Positions 34,626-47,856 of a stretch of 64,000 nucleotides of DNA are shown one piece after another. Position 1 is the stretch's first letter. Each line of letters opens with the position of its first letter. The notes beneath the pieces are model-generated. The model ran no database searches, was not told the origin of the DNA, and saw only the letters and a program-made list of their open reading frames with translations. This stretch comes from Collybiopsis luxurians FD-317 M1 (lineage: Eukaryota; Basidiomycota; Agaricomycetes; Agaricales; Omphalotaceae): NCBI GenBank assembly GCA_000827265.1, contig KN834792.1, positions 186,001 to 250,000 of the forward strand, given 5' to 3'. The translations under genes were made by a program, and so were the position numbers.

Positions 34626-37600
34626 TCTCATATTCTGACGTTATTTCTTTTTGTTTCGCATCGGATCTCACACTTTATCGCATCTTCATACCACTATTAT
34701 CTCCCATACCCTTCCCACTGTCGGGCTAATGTGCGGTTTTCTTGGTCTCTCTCATCGGTCTTTCATCATCGGATTTAACATCATCGTCATCGTCATTTGA
34801 CATCTCTCCATACTCGTCGCATCAATTCGTCACTCCAATCCTCACACATTGCATTCTCAAGTCAACAGCACAACACAACAAATCATTGATGTACATATAT
34901 TCAATCTTGTACTTTTAGCCGTTTCTTTTTCTTGGGTGTTTCCCGTGTATTATTGGTTCTCGTGTGTTATCGCCGCTTTCAGGTTCAGGTTTTTCTTCTT
35001 CCTTATGGTTATTTCCTCTTATCGTTTGCAAAAGTTTTTATCTTATTTCCAAAAGCACAGACTACGAATCCGTCCTCTTTTTTTTGGGTCCTCTTTGTCG
35101 TTGTCGTTGTTCATACGCAGACGCTGCTATGTGTGCATAACCTACCTACCTTTATGATTATCTTGTAATGGACCTCGCTTTCCTCCTGCCTTTACAAAAG
35201 GTTCGCTGTGAAACTTTCGGCTGCCTTATTCTCTCCCCTGTCCAGCATTCGAAACGTTTTTTACCTTAACCTTTCCCCCCTACCCCCTCTACCGTACCTT
35301 CTCCACGCATCCTCCACCCCCCATCTACAGCCACCCTTATTAATGCCACACGATTCATACATACTCTTACTCGATGTACACTTATAGTAGCGTACATTAC
35401 CTCCAAAACGAATGATGCACGATTTTATTACGGTTATTCCCTTGGTCCCTGGAAAGGCTGATGCTCGCAGTTTTGCTTTCGTCGACGTCGATACTCCATT
35501 TGGTGTGTGAGACCCTTAGGTTTAGGTTCTAAGAGTAAGTACTTGTGTGCCTTCTTTTAGTAAAGTGAAGGCACACCTACACACACACATACACACGCAC
35601 GAGACGCGATACGCGATTCGCGATGGTCCGTCGGGGTGGGCTGAGGTTATTTGCTGACCCATACTTCACTTGGCAAGGGCGAATTCTGAAGAAAAGCTGT
35701 AGAGGTTCGGAAGAGCTCGCGAGAGTTCTTTGCTATTACGAGTATTATAAGATTTTTTACGAGAAGTTGTGCAGCAGAATAGTGAAAGTAAAGTAACTAC
35801 TTAGAGGATGTACGTATATGATCATCAGGAATTGGGAAGTAATTTTTTTTTTTTTTTAGGGGATTGTAAGTAGGATTCGCGGTGTTCGTTTTGAGATGCT
35901 CCTAACTGGGTACTCTTCCTTTTTGAGTACCATTTCGTTTCGATTTGCTCCGCTTCGCTTCGATTCGTTTTTCAACAGCCGTTCTTGGCCCGAGACCGAG
36001 TGGGTCTGTGTGGGGGTCAACGGAGGTACTTGCTGTAGAGTAATGCTATTAGGGATGGCGTGGGATTGGGGGGAAATGAAAGTGGGGTCGCGGGGGGTAG
36101 TGGGGTTTCGGAGTCGGGTCGGGGTCAAGGGTGTCACGGTGGGGTCCAGGGCGTAGGCGAAGGCGGGGGGATTGGAGGAATGTACGTCATTACCTACAGG
36201 ATCAAGGCAAGTAGAAGAAGCCAAGTGTTTGAAGTTTGAACGACTCTTGATTTTTTTCTTCTTAACCGCTTAAAGTCCTCTTCGGACGAATCGTAATTAA
36301 AAGGAGATAATTCCGAGGGCCCCAAGTTACTATGTACTCTATGTACTCTATGTTTGGAGTTGAACAGCTGCAGAGTATGTACTTATTGTTAGTACTCGTG
36401 ACTGTCAAGGAACTCGAATGCTAGCATTGACAACGTCCATGGGGATTGATGAACACACAAACCCATAAAAGGTTTTTGTGGGGGAATTGGTTCTTAATCA
36501 TCGGTTGGGGCGGCCTTTGCTTGGACTTGTGGACTTTTCCGACTCGAGTTTTACACTCGGACTTGCGCGTGCGTGCGCGCGTTCGTGATCACGTATAACT
36601 TCTTCATACTCGTATATGTGCCCCTGTGACGCTGGTACTACCTGATGTAGACAGGCCCCCGCAGGGGTAATCACCGGAGTGACCGGATTGGTTAGATAGA
36701 TAGATGTACTACCATTACTAAGAGACCAAGTGGTAGTCTCCTGAGCCAACGGATGCAGTCCAGACTCGTTGCCTCTACGTTATTCAGGCTGTCTTGCCAC
36801 CCTGCGACCTCCAGGGAAACTTGATGCCTTACGGCGACGATCCTGAGTCCTTTCACCAAGTAACTGTTACACGTGCGCCGCCGGCGGTTGCTAACCCTTA
36901 CCCATCTCGCCATCTTTACAGTGCAGTGTACTGTACACTTTTTCTTCTTTTTCCTATGTCATCTTATCCCTGAGTGTGTAAAGCACAGGTGTGAGTGGGT
37001 GTGTGTGCTGTATCAGATGGATGTATCTTATCCCAAGTCCCTATCCCTATCTAAGCTAATCGCATATTAATCCATCTCCCATCTGCATGCATCATCGTTC
37101 CCAATCCAATCCAATCTAAACCCTAAACCCTGCCTGCCCTACATCGTTACACGCAACACGCCCACACGCAACGCGCGTTTCACGCTTCGTGCTTCGTGCA
37201 TCAATCAATACTTTTTACAGCTACCTGTACCATTGCAATGCATACATCATATCAATTATCATGGTTCGCTCATGGCTAATGGGTCTAAGTCTAAGTATTG
37301 GGCTAATAGCTCAAATCACGCAAGTCGAACGTGAATGAGAAGTGAACAGCTTACAGTACAGTCTACGGCAAATTTCGCCGATTGGTTCCAAGGTTACACA
37401 CCCTTCAACCAACGATTTATGAAGCGGTTGAATGCGAAATAGATACATAGAATAGAGCAGCGAGGTAGTGAATCTAATCAAAGATATCAATCATTTCACG
37501 TTCATTTCATTCCCATCTCATCTCATTTCCATCCGCGCTATGTATAGCCAGTTGAAGGAAGGCTGTTATGAAATGTTTTTAAACTAGAAACTCGAATGAA

Positions 37601-39711
37601 GACGGGGGGTTCCTTGTCGTTGGATTTGGCTTAGAGTTGAAAGGTGAATTGAGTCAATTCATGACTGGGTCAATGAAAGATGCTCCGGTGACTTTTTGAG
37701 GGCGAGCTATGTATCTGGTTTAAGTTGGTTAAGCACCGAGAGCATATGGCACAAGACGGTTGGAAATGGATTCTAGGAGAGACTAATCCAAGAATGTTTA
37801 TTGTTCAATGTTCATGTCCACTGCCCGTCTAATCTCGAGTACTATGTATGAAAATATGAATGTTCGAAGAATACTTTGGCATTGTTTTCTTTTTTACGAT
37901 GAGTCCGGAGCAAATACCTACACGTCCAGGGTTGAAAAGTGACTCACTCAATGTTTCGTTTTACCAAATGCCTGCCACTAGCCCTCCAGGCTGTCCTAGC
38001 TTAGCAGGAAACATCAGGAGGTTTGCAGATTCTCCGATGTGCTTGTTGGGATTCGCGTTGTCAACTCTGAAAGAAGCTCGCCGGGATGATGATCTGTTGG
38101 GGGATCCACAACACCAAGAACACGATTTTCAGCCACAGCCGTACGCCACAGGGGATAAGTCTGAGGATCACTTAGCCAAGTGGGAATTCAGATCCACAGT
38201 AAGCATGAATGTATCCATGAGTCTGAGAGAAAACATTAATGAGGAAACTGACATTGTAAAAGGCAACTAACATTCCGTGCTGCATATCCCCCGACGGTAG
38301 TCTAAAACCTAGCTTGTTTCAAGCGAAAGGAGGAAGATCCGTATCATTCGACGGGGAACCTGGAGCTGGAGTGAACTTTTCCTAATTCACGCGCCCAAGT
38401 TCGTCCCCTCCTTTCCAGGGTCCGGCGCTCAACAATTGTTTTTTGTTCTGCAGATGATCCTCAATGTATAGAGTATAGAGGGCGGTGGGGTCCCTCTTTT
38501 TGAGGGTCCACCCTTCAACAAGAGACGTGTTGTTGTCGCTCAATTGTCGGGCACAATATGCCTGTTGCAGTTCCTTCTTCACCAGGGAATTACCCAGCTT
38601 TCAATTGGAATAAGCACTTAGCTCACCGGAGAAAGATACCATTCTTGGGAGTGCCATAAAGCTACTAGGATTGGTGTCACAGTTAGGGACAAGAACCTCA
38701 GAAATGAAAAAAAATGATAACTTGACTTGACGACAGGACTTAGCAAGGTGAAAAATCTCACAGTTATGTTCTTCTCGACATCGCACCCGTCTCGAGCGCC
38801 TGATACGGATGAGAAGTCATCAGGGAACAAGGTCGGAGGCAAGGAAAAGATAGACGGATAGGGACTCGGGGAATTGTTTCATCATCGGCCGGTCTTCAAA
38901 TTATGACCAGCGAAATGAAGGCTGAATGTACGGCGTCTATGAGACCCCCTGTGTGTATTTTAGAGTACTTCTGACCGATATTGCGATCTGGGAGGAGGTG
39001 CTGAGTGCATCGAACTTGGAGGAACTTGACAGCGTCCGGAGATAATAAACCCCTGTAGTCCGTAGAACCATATGGGACGTTGGGTCTCGGACAATATCAA
39101 CTCAACTGATGATACGTGTATCCGTCGACCGACTACTTAGCACAGCGGCCGCAGATGACTTGAAGGCTAGACGCGTCGGATGAATTTCGGAAGGCTTGTT
39201 GAAGGCCACCAGTTGGAAGTCTTGGGAAGTTTTAATTCAACCTTACTGGTGGCCTAGGAACATAGATTGGCTGTCGACGACAGTGTATTCATTTACATCT
39301 TTTGATCGATGAGTCGGAAGTCCAGACCGAAATTGAGATCGTTATGAGCTTCTTTGATGAGAGACGAGAGATAACGAAGGTGTATAGATTAAAAAGGTCC
39401 TGAACGCATGAGTTTATAGGGCAGGAACGCCTTGCGTGAACGGTTCGCGAAGCTTGTGTATAAATCGCCACAGCATTCCCAAGGGCTGAAATTTCCAGGG
39501 TGTGAAGGTAAGCTGAAGTTCATTGAATGCTATGTGTCATGTGCACACTGATTTTTCGCCAATGTCCGGATAATCAAGAGGATAGTACCCAAAAATTCGT
39601 AACAGGTCGGAGAGTTTTCGGAATAAACTCGCGGATGATCGATGATCTTCGAAGGGGGGACCAACTGGGACCAACACCGGGCCGCTGATGAGCGGATACC
39701 GTTTCACCGCT

Positions 39712-39774
39712 CCTGCGTTCAACGACGCCTCCCCTGCGTTCAACGACAACTTCCTTGCGTTCAACGGCACCTTC
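39712..39774. repeat. 21-bp minisatellite, three units
   Basis: Three consecutive 21-bp units, each containing TGCGTTCAACG, differing at a few positions. The period is a multiple of three, so both strands read as repeated heptapeptides (AFND.SP / LNAG.AS type), but no larger gene is evident. Confidence 0.7.
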
Positions 39775-42316
39775 CCTGAACACACCGCTATATACGTCCC
39801 ACGTTATGAGGGTAGGGTACGCAGAAATAAATTACTCGGATTAAAGACAGGAGCTGAGAACGCACCAGCTGAACGGCGACAGAAATTTTAGAGTTACAAA
39901 GTTAGCAGAAGAAGACCATTGAAGGGTAAGCATGTAAGAAGGTTCGAGTGCGCCCCTCCTTTGGCGACCAATTCAAGGTCTAACGCCACTTCTTACTTGT
40001 CAAGTGGAAAAACTCCGACAGAAGTAAGTAAATTAGGTAAGAATGTAGACGCCGCAATTCCTTCGTTGAATCAGAACTTCATGCTACTGAGTAGCCCTTC
40101 TTGTTTACTCGAAATGGCTAGTAGGTCGCATGCATAGAGTTTTGTTGTACAGTTATGGATACTTCCTTGTCATAAGGAGTACTATTTTATGTTATCTGTG
40201 GCCTTAGAGCCATGCTAAAATGTACATTCTCCCATGTAAGCAGATAAGATGAACAGCTGTTCCCTAAGATGTACGACCCTACCTGGAAAGTTGGAGACAC
40301 ATGCGTGGACATAGCAGCCATTATTCAACTGCTAAGTATTCAACCTGCCATTCACAATATTACTATTAATTCTACTATTCAGAGCAGTACGGCGACCAGT
40401 CGGAAACAGCTCGGCAGTCGCAATCTTTACGGTGGATTGTCAGTCTTGAAGTTACAAATGTTACCCCGGCCAAGAATTTGATAGGCGGAAGAAAAGCGAA
40501 TCACATCAATAACCTATCAGTAACCGTAGGTAACTCGCTGAAACCTCGAGACCGTCCTTACGTAGAATTTTCTGCGCATATATTGCTTGTATATATCTTA
40601 TAAGTATTGCTACTTAATTCCAATGGTTGATTTTATTGAAATATCCATCATGATTAACCGGAATTTTTCTTAGCGCCCGAACCTTACTAACCTCAGTAAG
40701 CAATTGTCCCAAAAGAATCCAACGGAGACCTCGGATTGAGTTTGGAGTATGCAGGGTTTATGATAGATAGGGGCTACTATTACCAGTAGCAGGAGGAGTA
40801 GTTGATGAATCTACAACATACTATCATAGTAGAGAGGGCCTAAGCAGAATCATCGAGTCTTATGACGCAGAACAGAGGTGGCATAACTTCAGTGCCTTTT
40901 CTCTGACAGATTATTATTCATCCGAGTCGGGTATTCATGCAAAAATTGTTCAATTGGCGTAAATCCGTCATAAGTAGACAGAAATCACCATTCGGTTCGG
41001 TCCGATGTCACCTAGGTTTTCCATAGGAATGAAAATGTGGCCCACCGGAACGGTCTCCCCGATCTTCCGTGCGTATATGCAGCTTGTAAGTACCCACGTT
41101 AAACATCGCTAGAGGATTGGCACTTTTGATTCTCGGGCCAGCGCTATCGGATGCATACGCTTTCAATTGACTTGCTACTTGATAATCGCACAGCGTGGGT
41201 GCAAAGAAGGCAGGAAGCTCGGGTTACGGTCCCGTTGATGCAACATAGCGTCGGGTATTTGCCGTGCTAACTTCTCTGCCAGCTTCGTCGGTGTTGAAAA
41301 TTTAATGATATGTTCAGAACTAAGCTGTAAACGTTCGTTGCGTTCCTATTGAGACTTACCACGGGTTAATTTGCCCCATTACGCCGCGAGGAATCCGGAG
41401 TGTGCTTTCTTGGTTAATTGAGGCGTATTTTTGACTCATCAGACCGGCAGATAGTCATTCTCCGGAATCATTTCCCCGAACTAAACGGCTTAGATACTGC
41501 AGGTGGATAACCCTAGACATAGAAAAAAGGGTGAATGTTCCAATTTACATCCTCTAGGTGCCAATCTGCAGAGAGAAATGTGAGCAGAGGTCGCATATAG
41601 GAAGATCTGATGATTCTATTGCTCTCTTCGACCAAATTTTTTGTGAGAGGTCACCATACCGTCTTCGACAGGATAGCATGTGTGATTGACAAATTTGCGT
41701 TGTGAATGTCCCCAAAATTTTTGGCCTTCTCCAATATTGAATCAAAAAATGAGGAAACAATGAGCTCTGCAGTTCTCAGTCTCCCTATCGCTACCTTCTA
41801 CCAGCGAACGTTGACCGAAAAGGAAAAAACGAGGTTTATCAGCTCATATCTTAGTTTAGCACTTGTTTTCGGACCGGAGAAACTTCCCCGGGCCGTCGCA
41901 GCTCAGCTCTCTCAAGTCTTCCAGTCAGCGGAATTTATTCTCGTCGACCTACGGAGGTTATTGTAACGTTTCCGCATACTTTCCCAGAAGTCTGCAAACG
42001 CGTGGAACTATATACTTACCTAGAATATACATTGCATTTGCATCGGTGTTCGCAAATTTTCTCAGTCATTCACAAGTTAGTACTTAGCATGAGACCAATC
42101 GGGACATTGCTGACCAAAACCGGTAATAATCCGACGGTACGTGAGCCCTTTCTGCGGGTATTATTCTCGTGAGTTTCTCGTGTAATGCAACGTTAGATTC
42201 GAGTTGAAAATATATTCACTGTCTCCTCTATTGGCTCTAAAGGTGTATTTCCTGAACTTTTGAACTCTTGAGCGCTGGTGCTAGCGCTATGATGGACACG
42301 CCTTGCGTCTTTTCCT

Positions 42317-42364
42317 GTAGAGATATCCTCCCGGAATAATATCATTCCGGGAAGATATCCCTAG
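42317..42364. repeat. Imperfect palindrome (hairpin) with 21-bp arms
   Basis: Left arm 42317-42337 and right arm 42344-42364 are complementary at about 18 of 21 positions around a 6-nt loop. The core GATATCCTCCCGGAAT pairs with ATTCCGGGAAGATATC with one mismatch. Confidence 0.7.
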
Positions 42365-45300
42365 TCAAGATGCAACGCCGTCGCCGGGACCTGGGTCTCC
42401 CAAAGTCTCACTGTGGGTTCAAGGTTGTATCCTGCTCACACTCTGATCCGGCTACTTCTCATGTGGCTCCAAGGTTATCATTGTACTCTCGGGAATTGCC
42501 TAATGAACATGGCTTCTTTCCACGCTTCGCAGAAACCCGACTCTAAACTCAACAATGTTGTTAAATGTCTTTACCAACGTGTCTCATCGATGGGAGTTTG
42601 GCTTTGTATAATCCGTAAAGCGGCATGGATTCACTTCAGTAAATGGTAAGGAGACCTACCCGCGGACGGGTAACAGTTGAACCTACGGACTCTCGTGGAG
42701 GATATATCCACCACAGTTCTCGTGAAGTGTTTGGGCGGCCAAATCCAATCACGATAATATACTTACTGAATTTCCGTAAACAGGCTACCATCTCGGGTCG
42801 AGTTTTTGCTTTGAGAACCACTTCAAACTCTATTCCTCAACGCATCTCCGGTTACCTCTTCTTCGCCACATACTTAGCAATTCCCAAGGAGAAAGTAACA
42901 AGTGGCTAAGACTTAGCAGTCACGCTAGAATACATTACTATTCGATGCAACTGCCAAGATCCATATCCGAGAACGCTAAATATCCGCCTCGCAAGACCTG
43001 TCCAGAAATTAGGCGTACGACTTGTCGGCGAATGAGGCGAATAATATATGAATTCTTGCGCAACAAGAACGGGTGATCAGTCTGTTTAATCGCCTGTGTG
43101 GATTGAGATAAGGTTTCATATCCCCCTTTGACAGTGCACTAACTAGCATTACTCTCCTGGTCCTACATTCCGACATTGCTCGGTTGAATTGAGAGCGAGT
43201 ATAGGCCAATTATGTCAACTAACCATTATCCTAGTATCCGGACTTGTTACACTTGTGGTGCCACAATATTATCTACATATTGAGGTCGGGGCGCGGAAAT
43301 GAAAAACGGTTATCGGGAATGGATTAGGAGGATGGATCCCCAAGACACACGCCGGGTTTGACACATTAGCGAAAACTACTCTTAGCGTCGATTCGTGGTC
43401 ACTTGTGAGGGCGGCTTGGGAGACTAAACTGCCCACAATAGCTGATACGCACGTAGAGTTTCGTTGTGGCATGCTATCTCAGGGAGATGACTCCGCATGG
43501 TGTATTCATTGAACAGTGATCGCGAAGTTCGCATGGAGGAGAATCTGCCTAGGACTGCTCGGTAACGGCGTCTTCGGGCTAGTTGCAGCGTCGAAAATGT
43601 TCTCTAACTTAAGTGAGCCCACATAATATCACCGCATTCTCGTTCTCATAATAAGAGGAGAAATTCCTTAAAGTGGAGACAGTAGGTCACGATTCAGCAG
43701 AGGAGAAAGTTTTCTCTGATAGTTCTTGCTTCTCGGAATTTTCCTATCGACAAATCCTCGGAGATTTCAAGGATACGCTAGAGTATTGTCTTCCTCTGTC
43801 GGAATTGTGGATAGCCAAGTCATACTGAGCAAACCACTGCCAGAAATTTTGGTGTACAATAAACTTCGAAATCATTCGAAGAAATGGGTCTGGAAGAGGT
43901 CCCTCGATCCTGGCCTGATTTGCTAAGAATCGTATGACTTCATTTCTAACTTGGGGTGACGCGATTGCTAGAGGATCCAGTCAAGAGAGAAGAAGAGAAG
44001 GGAGATCATTTCGGAATGCCACGTGTCGATCGTTGTCGGTTAACGGTCCGGATGCGTGTTTCGTAAAACCAGCTTTGACTTGCCTATTTGGAATTCAAGC
44101 GAAGCGAGTTTGCTTCGCTCCCGCAGACTTTCAACACGTCCCATCTTCAGTTACTGTAAACTAAGCTTACTCTAGAACGAGCAGAAGTGTTTTGAATAGC
44201 TCCGCAATTGAACTACCAAACTTCTAGGTCGAGTCTCGCCACAAGTAACATCTACTACATTCTCGCAACTCCTGTCAGCCATTCCCAGTTGCGCAATCTC
44301 TGCAATATCAAGTAGTAAAATTTTCTGGGTCCTTGATACTCATAGGCTCAACTTGCCTATTAGTGGCGGCCAACGACCCGAAGATCTCATTACAATCTCA
44401 ATGACTACAGCAATCGTTGTTCCCACAACCCCCTTCTTCGCACAGACGTAACTGGGTATGATGTATCACCCTTGTCTCGAGTTCTACTCCAAAAAGGTAT
44501 TTCGATGATCATTCCATGTGAAGGATGTTTAGGTACAGGATGCTCAAATAGCCGAACCTGTAGAGTATGCTTTGGAGATTCACGAACATCTGATTAACTT
44601 CACTATAATCATACCTCATGAGTAAACTGAATCATTGAACCTTTAGGCAGAATGATTGCCAATATCGTGGAGTGCAGACAGAAGTCTGCAAACCAATTAG
44701 ATATGTTGAGAAAAGGTTATGGCAAGTACTTCGGGAATAGTGAAACTTCTTATTGTTTAGCTACTCTACGTACATCTTTTATACCTAGAGTAATTACTTC
44801 TAGAATATTCTACTAATTTCAATAATACTTAAAGAGATTACTAAGAAAACAATAGAGCACTGCTTGAGTCGCTCCTAGAATGTGTAAGTACCTTCTCGCA
44901 CATTCTCAACAAGATAAACAAAAGACGAGGATGAGTAACAGTCGCCCTTCCTTGAGTAATTCGTCGACAGCTAATTAAGCCGCTCGCTTTTCCATGAAGC
45001 CCGTCTCCAGTGATATCAAGCGAGTCTTTGACACGCTATTCAAGAAAGCCTTTGGTCAGAACAAAGGAATAAAGCTGCAGACTGGTATCGACGTACTTCG
45101 TTGGCAGCGGTCCATAGCTTCCGACATTCCTGAGCATGTTTCCTACCCCCTCAGCTTTGAAATTGGCACGCAGCGTTTTGTTTCTCCGAGTAAAGTGGTA
45201 TGATTGAGCCCGTCGAATTCCTCAAACCGAACTTGGGGGTGGAGGGGGGAAGCTTTCATCGCATTATACTACTGGAATTCATCTTTTCCAACCTTCAAAA

Positions 45301-45552
45301 GGTGAATTACACTGCCATAGAGCTGTATGTTGGAACCGGGCATAGACCAAAGCGGTGCCCCTACTTTCGCCATAGGATGACTCGGAAGTGCAAATTCCTG
45401 CTGGAACATGAGGAAGCAACAGATGATGATAGAGTAATCGGAAGTTGACGATGAATAAGATTTGGTAGGGAATGCTCGAGATGCAAACATCTAAAGTGGG
45501 AATCTCAGTTGAGATTTCTTTGCGTTGGGCTAAATAATCTGATAAGAATCAG

Positions 45553-45570
45553 TAGATAGATAGATAGATA
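45553..45570. repeat. TAGA tetranucleotide microsatellite
   Basis: Four and a half TAGA units in tandem. Confidence 0.8.
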
Positions 45571-46249
45571 TTACGCAGCCAGGTCCTTATGCAACAAAAG
45601 CTAGTACGGGGAGGACTCATTTTTCCTGTACACGTACAAATTCAACGATTCTAAAGGCATTCGAAAGGACAATCAGGCGCAATTCTGGGCTGTAGAAGAG
45701 TTTTTGTGTATGTGTTGCCCGAAACGTTCCGTGTTGAATACCAGTTTTTTTTTGCTGAAGACGATGCGCACGGCATGTACTGTGTAAGCTTGTTGGCTCG
45801 TTTTCATTTGATTTCAGTGGTGCGAGGCGTGGATGAACTCAAGAAGACTCGAACTGAGTAAGAGATTGATGTCACGTTGATTTTACACTTCGCCATGTGA
45901 GCGCTGAACGAGAACGATCCACGCACCACCACCTCTAATGTTCTGTACAACGACCTTATCAGTCTAATTTCAATGCATCTACTACTAGAGCCTTCATCTT
46001 TGACTAACAGCATGCATTTCAGTGAAAATGACGTCTGAAGCAACTGGGGAGGTTTGATGCGAGAACCCGTACAGTGCTTTGATTGGTCTAGCATGTCGAA
46101 GGTCTAGACTCTGACCTCTATTCGAGGACCATCTCAGTTTCAGAGTTCAAACGAGGCGGGGGCGAGGTGTTAGAAACATCGTACGACTCAAGTGTCTGGA
46201 TTGACGCCATTCGTGAAACGCAGTACTGTAAACAAAATCAATGCTCGAC

Positions 46250-46257
46250 TATAAAAG
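46250..46257 (+). promoter_or_regulatory. TATA box of O-methyltransferase copy A
   Basis: TATAAAAG, starting 67 bp upstream of the ATG at 46317. The inverted paralogue has the same octamer starting 68 bp upstream of its own ATG. Confidence 0.6.
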
Positions 46258-46316
46258 CGTTGAGTTATTTACCTACATGAAATATTTTCATAGCACTCGA
46301 AATATCGCATACCTCA

Positions 46317-47167
46317 ATGGATCGCTTCGCACCTACCTCCGTTGTCGACTGGGCGAAATCCGACGCATATCATAACTCATTCCTGATCAGAAAGGATGAA
46401 GTTCTCGATGCTGCAGTTCAAAATGGTATCGACCATGGAATACCTGTGGAAATCGCTGTTAGCTCTGCGCAAGGGAAATTCTTGAACTTGCTTGTCAAGT
46501 CTCTGGGCGTGAAGAGAATTTTGGAAGTGGGGACTTTGGGAGGGTGAGGATGATTTTGACGGGAAACTTGCTCACTTGGTAACGCAATTAAACAGATATT
46601 CTTCCATTTGGATGGGCAGGGCCCTTCCATATGATGGAGAGCTCATTACTCTTGAATTGAACGAGACACATGCCAAGGTTTGTGAAAAGGGTCTATGCAA
46701 AAAATATATTGTAGCGACTGACTCGTATTCCCCCAGGTTGCTCGAGAAAATCTAGCCAAGGCGGGTCTGGATGGCAGGTGCAAAGTTATCTTGGGTCCTG
46801 CGTATGATTCGATGATTAAACTGCACCCCGAACTCCCCTTTGATCTAATTTTCATCGACGCCGACAAGAAGTCCAATGTCAAGTATTATGAAGAAGCCAA
46901 ACGTCTTGTGAAGAGGGGTGGGGTCATCGTGAGCTTCTCATGACATTTTTGTTTTTCTATTCTAGACAAATGCGATGTTAGATCGTGGACAATATGGTGG
47001 AGTACGGCAATGTTTCTGATCTGGAGAAGGAGAGCCCTTCGGAGTGGTCAGTAGGTGTGCGAGAGCTCCTAGCGGTTTTGAAGGAAGATGAAGAGGTTGA
47101 GGCTACGACGATTGCGACAGTCGGTGAGCGAGGATTCGACGGGTTTCTATATGCTGTTCGAAAGTAG
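46317..47167 (+). CDS. Class I SAM-dependent O-methyltransferase (CCoAOMT/COMT-like), copy A
   Basis: Four exons (46317-46543, 46596-46677, 46737-46928, 46982-47167) encode 228 residues. The SAM-binding motif ILEVGTLGGYS is at about residues 68-78, the metal- and substrate-site motif FIDADKKS at about 142-149 and the second metal-site pair VDN at 169-171. The C-terminus FDGFLYAVRK fits the family (Pfam Methyltransf_3). Such enzymes methylate catechol-type hydroxyls using S-adenosylmethionine and a divalent cation. In fungi the substrates are largely unknown but may include phenolics. No signal peptide is present, so it is cytosolic. The paralogue at 52807-53646 has the same intron positions. 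All active-site motifs are intact. Confidence 0.92.
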
Positions 47168-47766
47168 AATGGCATAGTGATGTACAACTTGAATATTGAA
47201 GAGGAGATGTGCACGTCAATTGTATCTACTAGCTCCATAGCAATGGAGAAATGAAAGAATGAATTTTTGAGATCATGATATAGGGATACCAGTGGGATCT
47301 TTTCTCAGAATGAAACTAGTTTATATGGCGAGCCTTGTTACCAGGAACTTTGAACTAGGAGGACATTAGACAGGGATGATGATCCCGACTTGACGCCCAA
47401 TACGAATAGGAGTTTACGTAAGTTGAACACCGTGGACCATATGGGCGCTTAGCTCTTCGCAGCTTTTTCCAGATTCGCAGCCAATCACCACGCCCAAGTT
47501 GGCTTTTTTCCCTTTCCTTTTAGTTCACCATCCTCGCGGTTCCTCTTTTTGCTGCGCCCAGATTCCGGATTGCTCCATCTTACCATCGGATTGGGTCAGT
47601 ATCCCAAAAATCGACAGCAGGGGTACAATCTAGGGCCAGAGCCATTGCTTCACGACCTTCGCGACGTTCATTTCATTTCACAATAACCTTTCCGCTGGAT
47701 TGGGACGAGACCCTGGCTCTTATCATCAGACGCAGGTGGATATCACAACGAATTCAATATCACCTG
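47168..47766. other. Promoter region of the RasGEF gene
   Basis: About 600 bp between O-methyltransferase copy A and the leader intron of the RasGEF gene. C- and T-rich tracts near 47490-47540 are typical of fungal promoters. No gene seen. Confidence 0.4.
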
Positions 47767-47828
47767 GTAAGATTCTCGCCTGATAGTTACCCCAGTTCAT
47801 TTTTTTTTCATGTTATCATCAATTCTAG
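47767..47828 (+). other. Probable 5' UTR intron of the RasGEF gene
   Basis: GTAAGA donor at 47767 and a TTCTAG acceptor at 47828, 62 nt apart, ending 28 bp before the ATG. A T-run precedes the acceptor. Confidence 0.45.
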
Positions 47829-47856
47829 AATCAATCCAAATTCCCGTTTACGACCA

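Larger units (their letters stand above)
34626..46249. other. Gene-poor region with simple repeats and an imperfect palindrome
   Basis: About 11.6 kb without a recognisable gene. 34630-35300 is pyrimidine-rich and looks like 3' UTR or downstream flank of the Ecl1-type gene. 36000-36150 is strongly G-rich on the plus strand; the Pro/Thr-rich open frame on the opposite strand (36224-35856) lacks an ATG and is probably a composition effect. An ATG frame at 37896-38270 (+) and small frames at 38382-38582 (-), 41706-41966 (+) and 44994-45203 (+) have no recognisable domain. Also present are a 21-bp minisatellite (39712-39774), an inverted repeat (42317-42364) and a TAGA microsatellite (45553-45570). 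Confidence 0.4.

Noticed and set aside
35856..36224. Open frame of 122 codons on the minus strand, rich in Pro and Thr
   Set aside because: It has no ATG start, lies opposite a G-rich tract and shows no family resemblance. Treated as a composition effect.
37116..37132. CTAAACCCTAAACCC resembling a telomere repeat
   Set aside because: Only two units in a pyrimidine-rich stretch, and not the usual fungal TTAGGG repeat. Chance is the simplest explanation.
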